NCBI GenBank assembly: GCA_021802745.1
Contig: JAJZRK010000139.1
Location: forward strand, 1-8,391
DNA length: 8,391 nt
Reading direction: 5' to 3'
Origin: a bacterium
GTDB taxonomy: Bacteria > Gemmatimonadota > Gemmatimonadetes > Gemmatimonadales > Gemmatimonadaceae
Part shown: piece by piece, positions 1 to 6,425 of the stretch
Position numbering within the stretch: the stretch's first letter is position 1
Layout: every line of letters starts with the position of its first letter
Made by a program: the position numbers and the translations under genes
The notes under the pieces: model-generated
The model's input: the letters and a program-made list of their open reading frames with translations, nothing else
Databases searched by the model: none
Told to the model about the DNA's origin: nothing

Positions 1-1
1 G

Positions 2-661
2 CACGGCAGCAGCCGGCTGCGCGGCTGGGGCAGTCCCGCGATGCCGGATCCGGTACTCCTTCGCCTCGATGAATTCGACTGCACCGCTCGGCATTTCCGT
101 TACCTGGTCAACCCGCGGTTCGGATCCACGCAGTCGGGTCAGGGGTCGCTTCGCGCGCCGTTCGGCGTGACGCTCGACCTCAAGGCGGATGTCGGCATGC
201 CCGCCACCCGCCAGCAGTTGGATCGCTGGATGACTCCTGGGCGGTCAGGACACAAAGGACCAAGGCTTTCGCGCAACGACCTGTTGCGCCGCTATTCGCG
301 CAACGTCCCTGAACCGTATGCGCGAATCATTGCCGAGAGTGATTCGCTGCTGCTTCGCCCCGAGCAGATCGATGCATTGCGGCACGCACAGGCAGCGTAT
401 GGCGTGCGTCTCGATAGTCTCTGGGGCGCCCTGGCGGAATATCTTGCGGCGCTGCCGGACCAGTACCCGCAGGCCGAGGCCTTCGATCGCACCGAAGTCG
501 CGACGGATGTTGCGTGGAGCATGGGCCGGACGGAAATGCAGCGGCTGCTTCCGGGCATTCTCGATCCCTTGCAGCTTCAGATGCTCCCGTTCCCGGCCGG
601 CACGATGTTCCGGGCAACCAAGCCAATCAAGTTGCGTTTCTTCGTGCTTGGGGACCCGTGA
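2..661 (+). CDS. TonB-dependent receptor-like outer-membrane protein, C-terminal fragment
   Basis: The reading frame is open from the window edge to a TGA at 659-661, so this is the last 219 residues of a longer gene. The first ATG, at 41, is probably internal. The segment starts with short alternating polar/aromatic stretches such as FRYLVNPRFG and APFGVTLDLKAD, which look like the last strands of an outer-membrane beta-barrel. A mostly helical tail of about 130 residues follows (SDSLLLRPEQIDALRHAQ, SLWGALAEYLAALP) and ends in KLRFFVLGDP. From memory, this barrel-then-helical-tail pattern fits large carboxypeptidase-regulatory-like/TonB-dependent receptors of Gemmatimonadota, which import or bind large substrates at the outer membrane. 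No plug domain or TonB box is visible because the N-terminus lies outside the window, so the family call is an inference. The 149-bp gap to the next gene has no terminator with a T-run, so read-through is possible. Confidence 0.55.
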   Translation, partial: HGSSRLRGWGSPAMPDPVLLRLDEFDCTARHFRYLVNPRFGSTQSGQGSLRAPFGVTLDLKADVGMPATRQQLDRWMTPGRSGHKGPRLSRNDLLRRYSRNVPEPYARIIAESDSLLLRPEQIDALRHAQAAYGVRLDSLWGALAEYLAALPDQYPQAEAFDRTEVATDVAWSMGRTEMQRLLPGILDPLQLQMLPFPAGTMFRATKPIKLRFFVLGDP

Positions 662-810
662 GGCATCGGGAGTGCCGAGGGATGCCGCGCCTGTCGGGGA
701 AGCACGCGACCCCCGTGCGCTCGTCGCGCGACGCCCCCGGGCCCCCTATCGCCCGCTCTCGTCCGGTGCCAAAATGACGCGGCGGTGACGCAGTCCCCTT
801 CATTCCCCTC

Positions 811-3800
811 ATGGCTCACGACGGAGTGATCCCACTGGTCGTTCGCGGGCTGGGCCGCGCGGAGGTGACGCTCGGCCAGCTCGTGCTCGTTCCCGAGCAG
901 GGGATGTTGTTCCCCCTCGCGCTCGTGCTCGCCCAGCGAGCCGGAGAGCGAATTGCGCGCGCGGAGCTGATTGAATTACTCTGGCCGGGCACCGAGGACG
1001 CCGCCGGACGCCACTCGTTGCGGCAGGCGCTGTACCGCCTGCGCAAGGCGGGCCTGCAGCCGGACGACCGCACCGACGACGTGCGCGTGGACCGTCAGGT
1101 GGTGGCCAGTGACCTCTCGGCGGTTCTGCGTCACGACTGGCCGTTTCGCGCCGAGCCCGCGGAGATCGAACTCGCCGCGAACGTGCTCCCCGGGTTTGCC
1201 CCTGCAGAGGGGTCCAAGCTGGCGGAGTGGCTCGAGCAGCTTCGCGTTCGGGTGTCCGGCCAGTACCGACAGGCCACGCTCCACCGCATCGCGCTCGCGC
1301 GGCGTGAAGGGCGATGGCAGGAGGCGGAGCATTGGGCGATGCGGTGTCTGCACGGCGATCCGCTCAATGAGGAGGCGACGCTCGCACGCGCCGAGGCGTT
1401 GGCGATGGTCGGCGCCAAGAATGCCGCGCTGGAGATTCTCGACACGTACCTTCGCGACATCGGTGAGCGGGCGCGGGTCATCGGGCTGCCGGCGCGCATG
1501 CTGCGTCGGCGCATCTCCGAGCTGACCGATACGACGGGACGACGAGTCACGGCCACGTCGGCACCCTTCATCGGCCGCCACGAACTGCTGGCGACGACGC
1601 AGGACGTGCTGGCACAGGCGCGGCGGGGCGAGGCGTCGGTGCAGTGGTTCGTGGGACCGCCTGGGATCGGCAAGTCGCGGTTGCTGCGTGAGCTCGCGCG
1701 CGCCGCGCGCATGGCGGGGTGGTGCGTGGTAGCCGGCGGCGCCCGCCCGTCGTACGAGGACCGCCCCTTCGCCCTGCTCACCGAACTGCTGCCGCAACTG
1801 CTCGAGGCGCCTGGCGCGCTCGGCGCCGATCCGCCGGCCCTGACGTTGATGCGTCAGATGGGACGAGCTGACACGGGTGAGGAGCCGTTGGCACCCGAGG
1901 AGGCTCGCGGGCGGCAGCACGCAGTCTACCTTGCGTGGGTCGAACTGATGGACGCGGTGCTCGGAGAAGCGCCGCTTGCGATCTTCGTGGACGACGCAAA
2001 CTGGGCCGACCCCATCACGCTGCTGATGTTTGCGCGGCTGCTTGAGAGCCGGCCGACGGCGAAGCTCGCCGTCATCCTGTCAGCGCGCCGTGTGCCAACG
2101 CGCGAGGACGGGGCGGCGCAGCGGCTGCTTGGCGCAGCGCAGGATCGCGTCGCCCCGATGAACGACGACGAAATGCGCGCGTTTACGCGCGCGGTCGGAC
2201 TTGGGACCGAAGCGCAGTTCGAGGAGGTTACGCAGCGCCTCGGGGTGGTGAGTGGCGGGAACCCGCTCTTTCTCGGCCATCTTGTGCACCAGTACCAGAC
2301 GAATCGCGCACCGACGACGATGCCTGCTGACCTCGCGACGCTGATTGACGAACAGGTACGCACGCTGTCGCGCGACGCACTGCGCCTGCTTCAGGCGTGT
2401 GCGCTGCTGGGCCAGCACGCCACGCTGCCTCGCGTGGAACGCGTGCTTGGTGTGGAGGCGCCAGCGCTTGTGTCGCCGTTTGGGGAACTCGACGACATGT
2501 TGGCGCTGCCGTCCGAACCCGGACAGCCGCTGGCACCGCACGACCTGTGGACTGAGCGGGTGCGGCACGGAATGACGGCCGGCGTATTCCGCAGCATGGC
2601 AGTCAGCGCGGCGCGTGTGCTTGAGTCGGACGCGCAGGATGACGGCGGCATCGAGATCTACTGGGACGCCGCGCAGCTCTACCAGGAGAGCGGCGAGAAG
2701 CAGCTCGCTTACGCGACGATGATGCGGTGCGCGGACTATCTATCGCGATCGGGCGCGACGCTTGAATCGTGCAGAGCGTTCGAAACTGCCGCGTCGTTCG
2801 CGGGCACGCATCTTGCTCGGTACACTGCACTCTCCGGACAACTCAATGGGCTGCACGCGATGGGAGAATTCGCAACCGCGTTGCCTGTTGTTGACGAGCT
2901 TCGGGCGCTGAGCGCTGAGCAGCCGCAGTACTCGCTGTCAGCAGAGCAGGAAGTCTTGGTACTTGAAATCGCTCACTTCTCGGGTGCCCGTGATGACATG
3001 CAGACCGCGCTCCGTGGTCTCGCAAGCGATACGTCGCTGAGCGCCGATTGTCGACTAAACGCTATACGAGTTGGCCTTATCGCCGCGGACAATTTCCATG
3101 ACAGGGCGGCTCAGTCGCACTTCTCTCAAGCGCTCGCGACGCTTGGAGAGCAGCCGCAGGACGCCCTATATATGCTGCGTGCAAACATCGTAGATCTTAC
3201 GCTCAAGGGCTTGTACCCGAGCGCGTGCGACGTCGCGGACGAACTCCTCATTGAGTCTCGACGGCGCTCTAACCGCGCTGCACTACTCGCTGACCTGCGG
3301 TTCTGCTCGACGCCGAGTCGGCGAGGCGGTGATTTCGAAAAATCCTTCGCGTTGCTCGACGAAGCGCAGACGATCGCTCGTCGGTTTGGATTCACCTATG
3401 GGCAGTTCCGCGCCGCCGACATGAAGGCTGGCCTGTTACTCGACTACTATCGCCTCGACGAAGCTCGGGTTGCCCTGATCGAAGCGCAGACCCTTCTGTC
3501 AGAGACGCTGGGGAGCTTTGTCAGAGAGTCACTCAACCTCACCTGGGCATTCTGGTGCCTCGCAACCGAGGACTGGCAGGGTGCGCACGAAAGATCGGCA
3601 AAAGTCTCTCCATACGACGAGTCCAGCCGATCTCGTCACGCGATGCTGGCCGCCGCTCTACAGCTTCGACTGGCGTCTCACCGTCAGGTCCGAGCGGAAG
3701 CAGAACAGATTCTGCCGCATCTACTCGATCGAAACATAGACGTGTTGTCTTTCGGAGGATCGGATCAAATCGCCTTAGCAATTCTCAACAGCCTGCAGTT

Positions 3801-3897
3801 TCTGCGGGACGGTGCCATCGCGGAAGCGTTCGCACGCGATTACGTGCGAAATCGCCGGCAGGAGCTGTTTTCGCCGCCGGCACCCCTGACCTGCTAA
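811..3897 (+). CDS. SARP/BTAD-type transcriptional regulator with AAA (STAND-like) ATPase and TPR-like C-terminus
   Basis: This is a 1028-aa cytoplasmic regulator. Residues about 25-90 resemble the winged-helix DNA-binding domain of SARP-type regulators, with LIELLWPG (L53-G60) and HSLRQALYRLRK (H68-K79). Residues about 140-225 look like a bacterial transcriptional activator (BTAD) helical-repeat domain. A typical ATPase entry motif, PFIGR, is at 252-256. Walker A GPPGIGKS spans 282-289, and a Walker B-like strand LAIFVDDANWAD has its acidic pair at D394-D395. The region from about 615 to 1000 is helical and TPR-like (IYWDAAQLYQESGEKQLAYA and similar). No C-terminal LuxR HTH is seen, so DNA contact must come from the N-terminus. 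In this family ATP binding switches oligomerisation in response to an unknown ligand or protein. The target genes cannot be read from the sequence. ATG 811 is the first start after an in-frame TGA at 775-777, and it has no Shine-Dalgarno sequence. GC content drops markedly after about residue 700. Confidence 0.85.
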   Translation: MAHDGVIPLVVRGLGRAEVTLGQLVLVPEQGMLFPLALVLAQRAGERIARAELIELLWPGTEDAAGRHSLRQALYRLRKAGLQPDDRTDDVRVDRQVVASDLSAVLRHDWPFRAEPAEIELAANVLPGFAPAEGSKLAEWLEQLRVRVSGQYRQATLHRIALARREGRWQEAEHWAMRCLHGDPLNEEATLARAEALAMVGAKNAALEILDTYLRDIGERARVIGLPARMLRRRISELTDTTGRRVTATSAPFIGRHELLATTQDVLAQARRGEASVQWFVGPPGIGKSRLLRELARAARMAGWCVVAGGARPSYEDRPFALLTELLPQLLEAPGALGADPPALTLMRQMGRADTGEEPLAPEEARGRQHAVYLAWVELMDAVLGEAPLAIFVDDANWADPITLLMFARLLESRPTAKLAVILSARRVPTREDGAAQRLLGAAQDRVAPMNDDEMRAFTRAVGLGTEAQFEEVTQRLGVVSGGNPLFLGHLVHQYQTNRAPTTMPADLATLIDEQVRTLSRDALRLLQACALLGQHATLPRVERVLGVEAPALVSPFGELDDMLALPSEPGQPLAPHDLWTERVRHGMTAGVFRSMAVSAARVLESDAQDDGGIEIYWDAAQLYQESGEKQLAYATMMRCADYLSRSGATLESCRAFETAASFAGTHLARYTALSGQLNGLHAMGEFATALPVVDELRALSAEQPQYSLSAEQEVLVLEIAHFSGARDDMQTALRGLASDTSLSADCRLNAIRVGLIAADNFHDRAAQSHFSQALATLGEQPQDALYMLRANIVDLTLKGLYPSACDVADELLIESRRRSNRAALLADLRFCSTPSRRGGDFEKSFALLDEAQTIARRFGFTYGQFRAADMKAGLLLDYYRLDEARVALIEAQTLLSETLGSFVRESLNLTWAFWCLATEDWQGAHERSAKVSPYDESSRSRHAMLAAALQLRLASHRQVRAEAEQILPHLLDRNIDVLSFGGSDQIALAILNSLQFLRDGAIAEAFARDYVRNRRQELFSPPAPLTC
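2281..2297 (+). repeat. 17-bp exact repeat, copy A (inside ATPase regulator gene)
   Basis: CTTGTGCACCAGTACCA occurs here, within the codons for HLVHQYQ of the ATPase regulator, and again at 5425-5441 in the leader of the minus-strand HD-GYP gene. Because the leader is transcribed from the minus strand, its RNA would be perfectly complementary to this stretch of the regulator mRNA. The identity is certain; any function is conjecture. Confidence 0.6.
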
Positions 3898-5237
3898 CCT
3901 GGATTCGAAGGCAGTTGTAGCGAGTGTCTCGGTACCGCGTGGACTTCTGCGCGATTCGATCCGGAGTCGGCCGGAAATTCCCTCGCAGCGATTTCTACTT
4001 CGAGTCGAAGCTCGCGCCAGTTATCCGGCGTCAGGATCTCAGAGCAGATTCTAGGGTCGAACTGACTACCGGAAACACGTTCAATTTCCGCGTGTACTTC
4101 TTCCATCGTGCGAGGCGGCCTGTACGGACGCACGGTGGTCATCGCATCGATCGTGTCTGCGATCGTAATGACGCGTGCTCCGAGCGGGATTTCATCGCCC
4201 GATAGACAATCCGGATACCCTCGTCCGCTCCACATCTCGTGATGCCCGCGCACTGCGGGCACGATTGATTTGAAGTGTGATACCTTCGCGACTAGCACCG
4301 CGCCTTTCGTCGAATGCGTCTTCATGACGGCAAACTCCGTCTCCGTCAGCTTTCGTGGCTGCCTCAGAATCGGAGCGAACTCTTCATGAATCTTGCCAAC
4401 ATCATGAAGCAGCGCTGCCGTGCCGATCTCGTCCACTTGCCGCGACGAGAGACCGAGGACGCGAGCGATCACCCTACTGTATCTGGCAACACGCTGCGAG
4501 TGACCGGATGTGTAGGGGTCTCGTGCTTCGATAGCAGCAACCATCAACTGAAGCAGTTCTTCATTGATCCGTTCTAGGTCGAAGACAGCCTTGTAGAGCT
4601 GTCGCACGCCAAGCATCGGCAACGCCAAGATCCCGGTCCAAATAGCCCCGAACCGAGCGTATGCGAGCGCAATGACGAGAACGAGCGGCAGTGCCAGCAG
4701 GTCGTTTAGCAGTGTTCCCTTAAACCCACGAGCAAGCTCTCGGGTATATGCAGTCCGGTTCGCGAGTGCGAGGACGTACGTTACCACCGCTTTGTTCGTG
4801 AGCATGTACACCGCGAAGAGCGCGGCAATTGGCAGCTTAGGTGCTTCTAAGCCGACCAGCGACTTACCGCCCAGTGCGATGTAGGCAAGAACGCCGAGCG
4901 CAACCGCCAGCACCTGCTGTGCAATGTTGAACTGCGCCTTGAGGAACTCGCGGCGAATGATCAACTCGCCGAACACCATCGCAACGAAAACGGACGCGAC
5001 GGCAGCACCATTGGGCGAGATGGACGCGATCGAGAGGAAGGGCAGGAATCCGATCGTGCCTGACCTGCCGCGAGACCTCTGATACTGAAGGGCCTCTGCT
5101 AGGACACCGAAGCCGGCGAAGAACACCGCTGCTGTCAGGTCCTGCCTACTCCACGCACCCGCAACAATCGAAAGTACCGCCGCGGCAAGCAGCGCGGCGA
5201 TACTTACGAACAGTACGTAGAGCTTGACACTCTTCAC
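3894..5237 (-). CDS. Multi-pass membrane HD-GYP domain protein, predicted cyclic di-GMP phosphodiesterase
   Basis: This is a 447-aa protein if translation starts at GTG 5237, where GAGGTG lies 4 nt upstream. The frame is open further, to GTG 5351, but those extra 38 residues lack hydrophobic or domain character and overlap a separate small ORF. Residues about 7-210 form six or more hydrophobic segments (near 7-29, 34-50, 61-93, 104-122, 134-158 and 176-209), an uncharacterised membrane input domain. The cytoplasmic HD-GYP domain keeps all its hallmarks: H246 in HSQRV, the HD pair H278-D279 followed by VGK, H308 in HSTKG, H332-H333-E334 with GRGYP at 338-342, and D361/D364 in IADTIDAM. HD-GYP enzymes use a di- or tri-metal centre to hydrolyse cyclic di-GMP to pGpG or GMP. 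An intact motif set argues for activity. A tail of about 40 residues after the domain is unassigned. The gene converges on the ATPase regulator with a 4-nt overlap (3894-3897), leaving no room for a terminator. Confidence 0.9.
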   Translation of the reverse strand: MKSVKLYVLFVSIAALLAAAVLSIVAGAWSRQDLTAAVFFAGFGVLAEALQYQRSRGRSGTIGFLPFLSIASISPNGAAVASVFVAMVFGELIIRREFLKAQFNIAQQVLAVALGVLAYIALGGKSLVGLEAPKLPIAALFAVYMLTNKAVVTYVLALANRTAYTRELARGFKGTLLNDLLALPLVLVIALAYARFGAIWTGILALPMLGVRQLYKAVFDLERINEELLQLMVAAIEARDPYTSGHSQRVARYSRVIARVLGLSSRQVDEIGTAALLHDVGKIHEEFAPILRQPRKLTETEFAVMKTHSTKGAVLVAKVSHFKSIVPAVRGHHEMWSGRGYPDCLSGDEIPLGARVITIADTIDAMTTVRPYRPPRTMEEVHAEIERVSGSQFDPRICSEILTPDNWRELRLEVEIAAREFPADSGSNRAEVHAVPRHSLQLPSNPG

Positions 5238-5241
5238 AAAA

Positions 5242-5247
5242 CACCTC
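5242..5247 (-). promoter_or_regulatory. Ribosome binding site deciding the HD-GYP start
   Basis: On the minus strand GAGGTG is followed by TTTT and then GTG AAG AGT at 5237. This places a good Shine-Dalgarno core about 6 nt before the start codon, just ahead of the first membrane helix. It is the main reason for preferring 5237 over the upstream in-frame GTG at 5351, which lies inside another gene's ribosome binding site. Confidence 0.6.
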
Positions 5248-5280
5248 GAAGACGGGGAGAATCCCGTTCCCGGCCATCTA

Positions 5281-5340
5281 CTAGCTCCAAACCAGGGTAT
5301 CAGCCAGAGCCCCCAAGAACGACGCCAGGATTGACAGCAT
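5281..5340 (-). CDS. Candidate 19-aa hydrophobic peptide upstream of the HD-GYP gene
   Basis: ATG at 5340 opens a 19-codon frame ending in TAG (5281-5283), giving MLSILASFLGALADTLVWS. The peptide is almost wholly hydrophobic, with one acidic residue and a Trp near the C-terminus, so it could be a short membrane-associated or amphipathic helix. GGAGGTGA, fully complementary to the 16S rRNA anti-Shine-Dalgarno, sits 7 nt before the ATG and is the best ribosome binding site in the window. The stop lies 43 nt before the HD-GYP start on the same strand, so the two would share an mRNA. It could be a leader peptide controlling HD-GYP translation, a small membrane partner of the HD-GYP input domain, a secreted signal peptide, or a chance ORF. 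The same frame reads back through the ribosome binding site (ALAVTLWKGGETQ) to an in-frame TAG at 5383-5385. I do not recognise a family. Confidence 0.4.
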   Translation of the reverse strand: MLSILASFLGALADTLVWS

Positions 5341-5347
5341 TTGAGTT

Positions 5348-5355
5348 TCACCTCC
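5348..5355 (-). promoter_or_regulatory. Near-ideal Shine-Dalgarno sequence for the 19-aa ORF
   Basis: The minus strand reads GGAGGTGA with a 7-nt spacer to ATG 5340. All eight bases match the complement of the usual 16S rRNA 3' end. Most other starts in this window have weak or no Shine-Dalgarno sequence, so this one stands out and supports real translation initiation at 5340. Confidence 0.55.
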
Positions 5356-5367
5356 CTTCCACAGAGT

Positions 5368-5392
5368 CACGGCTAGCGCTGGCTAGACCGTG
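5368..5392 (-). repeat. Strong hairpin just upstream of the small-ORF ribosome binding site
   Basis: The arms are CACGGCTAGC and GCTAGACCGTG (plus strand), around a GCTG tetraloop. They form ten base pairs with one bulged A at 5387. In the minus-strand transcript the hairpin ends about 13 nt before the Shine-Dalgarno of the 19-aa ORF. No U-run follows, so it is unlikely to be a simple terminator. It may be a regulatory leader structure or an RNA-stability element. Confidence 0.5.
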
Positions 5393-5417
5393 CTGCCGCT
5401 TGGGTCGGCTTCGCTCA

Positions 5418-5435
5418 TGGTGCACTTGTGCACCA
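5418..5435 (-). repeat. Perfect 8-bp inverted repeat in the HD-GYP leader
   Basis: TGGTGCACTTGTGCACCA (plus strand) has exact 8-bp arms around TT. As RNA it could fold to a 7-bp stem with a 4-nt loop, and as DNA it could be a dimeric-regulator operator. Its right half lies within the 17-bp sequence repeated in the ATPase regulator gene. Confidence 0.5.
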
Positions 5436-5441
5436 GTACCA
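5425..5441 (-). repeat. 17-bp exact repeat, copy B (HD-GYP leader)
   Basis: This is identical to 2281-2297 on the plus strand. Transcribed from the minus strand as part of the HD-GYP leader, it is an antisense match to the ATPase regulator mRNA. It overlaps the inverted repeat at 5418-5435, so pairing in trans would compete with the local hairpin. Confidence 0.6.
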
Positions 5442-5445
5442 CGTA

Positions 5446-5470
5446 CCGCTCAGCTCACTACGCTCAGCGG
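5446..5470 (-). repeat. Third hairpin in the HD-GYP leader
   Basis: CCGCTCAGC (5446-5454) pairs with GCTCAGCGG (5462-5470) in eight of nine positions, with one C-C mismatch and a 7-nt loop. It lies about 45 nt beyond the stop of the upstream same-strand gene. It could be part of that gene's 3' end structure or the first element of the HD-GYP leader. No T-run follows. Confidence 0.4.
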
Positions 5471-5515
5471 GAACGGGAACCCCACCTTCAGTTGTCCGCT
5501 GCGCAACAGCCCAGG

Positions 5516-6274
5516 CTACGGCGCCCGGCCCGCCACCCAACGGTTCGTAGCATCCAGCACTGCCAGCACCGCCGCCGTCTCCGCGCTGTCCTTCACCTCC
5601 GCGCTCCCGGTCAGCAGCGCGCTCTCGCGCCCCAGCCGCACCGTCACGCCCACGAAGACGAACTCGCGGTCAAACGCCTCGACCATCCGGCTCCCTTCCA
5701 ACCCCAGCCGGTGGTCCTCGCCCTCACTCTTCACGATCGCCGCCAGGGCCGCCCGCGCCGCCACCTCCACCCGGCTGCGGTCGCTCTCGTTCCCCCCAGC
5801 CTCCCCCACAAACACCTCATCGCCGCGACGCAGCGTCACCTTGCACCCCACGCCCTTCGTCCGCGACCCGTGAAGCTCGACATCCTCGAAGTACATCGTC
5901 CGCCGCGGCAACGCCGGCCCCGCCGACTCCCCGGCCGGACCGCCGGCCGCATGCACCGCCGCCGCCACGCTCGCCGCCGAAATCCCGCCGCCCGGCGTCA
6001 GTCGCGCCGACGTGGTCGCCACACTTACCTTCCGGTGGTCCACCCGCATGCCAAGGTGCGCCATCAACGCGCTCTCGACATTGCGCACCATCTGCTTGGC
6101 CGGCGTCTCACCATTCGTCAGCACGTGGATGGTATCCACCCCGCCGCTCTCGGTGGGCACGATCCGCACGCTTATCACGCTATGTAACGAAGCTAGCAGT
6201 TCCTCGGCACGCTGCAACGGCAGTACAGTCCCGGCAATGACTGGAAGGTCGTCCGAATGCGCTGACTGATTCAC
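5516..6274 (-). CDS. Conserved-looking hypothetical protein with an internally duplicated C-terminal alpha/beta region
   Basis: I do not recognise a named family. The N-terminal part (roughly SVISVRIVPTESGGVDTIHV, then AKQMVRNVESALMAHLGMRVDHRKVSVA) looks like a compact alpha/beta domain of the kind seen in many uncharacterised bacterial proteins. A Gly/Ala-rich linker (TPGGGISAASVAAAVHAAGG) follows. The C-terminal half holds two similar units: VTLRRGDEVFVGEAGG leading to a helix VEVAARAALAAI, and VTVRLGRESALLTGSAEV leading to a helix TAAVLAVLDATN. There is no signal peptide or membrane segment, so it is probably cytoplasmic. The frame extends to GTG 6325 (269 aa). I prefer GTG 6274 (252 aa) because a good promoter match overlaps the first codons, the preceding codons are AT-rich, and GGCGGAG lies just before 6274, although its spacing is short. 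It lies about 150 bp downstream of the sigma-54 regulator gene on the same strand. Confidence 0.6.
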   Translation of the reverse strand: MNQSAHSDDLPVIAGTVLPLQRAEELLASLHSVISVRIVPTESGGVDTIHVLTNGETPAKQMVRNVESALMAHLGMRVDHRKVSVATTSARLTPGGGISAASVAAAVHAAGGPAGESAGPALPRRTMYFEDVELHGSRTKGVGCKVTLRRGDEVFVGEAGGNESDRSRVEVAARAALAAIVKSEGEDHRLGLEGSRMVEAFDREFVFVGVTVRLGRESALLTGSAEVKDSAETAAVLAVLDATNRWVAGRAP

Positions 6275-6311
6275 ACGCTCCGCCTGAACCAAGGAATCAA
6301 GTGAAAGTGCA

Positions 6312-6340
6312 ATAAAACGATACACCTACCGGCATGACAA
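6312..6340 (-). promoter_or_regulatory. Possible sigma-70-type promoter for the hypothetical gene
   Basis: On the minus strand TTGTCA (6340-6335) matches the -35 consensus in five of six positions. A 17-nt spacer separates it from TTTTAT (6317-6312), a four-of-six -10 match. Transcription would start near 6305, about 30 nt before GTG 6274. This would exclude the longer start at 6325. The surrounding AT-rich patch is unusual for this window, which adds some support. Confidence 0.4.
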
Positions 6341-6403
6341 GCCCGGCGTGGGGGCGCCCGGCCTCAAAATCGCTCGGATAGACCTGCAAACTGTTCAATT
6401 ATT

Positions 6404-6423
6404 GGCCGGCCGCCAGTCCGGCC
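6404..6423 (-). terminator. Stem-loop after the sigma-54 regulator gene, weak terminator candidate
   Basis: GGCCGG (6404-6409) and CCGGCC (6418-6423) form a 6-bp all-GC stem with an 8-nt loop, directly after the TAG stop of the regulator. The minus strand continues AATAATTG, which is AT-rich but not a U-run. It may slow or partly stop transcription before the hypothetical gene, which has its own candidate promoter. Confidence 0.3.
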
Positions 6424-6425
6424 CG

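Noticed and set aside
694..732. Short inverted repeats and the palindrome GTCGCGCGAC (723-732) between the first two genes
   Set aside because: In such GC-rich sequence 5-bp stems and a 10-bp palindrome are expected fairly often. No T-run or promoter spacing supports a terminator or operator.
760..810. Promoter for the ATPase regulator (TGCCAAAAT near 767-775 as an extended -10)
   Set aside because: Only four of six -10 bases match and no -35 element stands at the right distance, so the evidence is too weak to list.
3924..4884. Several plus-strand ORFs of 70-93 residues within the HD-GYP gene
   Set aside because: They overlap well-conserved HD-GYP motifs on the other strand and have no recognisable features or ribosome binding sites.
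5238..5351. Extended HD-GYP N-terminus starting at GTG 5351
   Set aside because: The GTG lies inside the Shine-Dalgarno of the 19-aa ORF, the added residues are Trp/Arg/Cys-rich without domain character, and GTG 5237 has its own GAGGTG just before the first membrane helix.
5341..5515. Possible cyclic di-GMP riboswitch in the HD-GYP leader
   Set aside because: I looked for the GEMM-type conserved core and tetraloop/receptor pattern and could not find them. The region is structured, but it does not match a riboswitch class I can recognise.
5331..6187. Plus-strand ORFs of 180 and 265 residues opposite the hypothetical gene
   Set aside because: Their translations are Arg/His/Pro-rich, typical of the antisense of GC-rich coding sequence, and they show no domain-like pattern.
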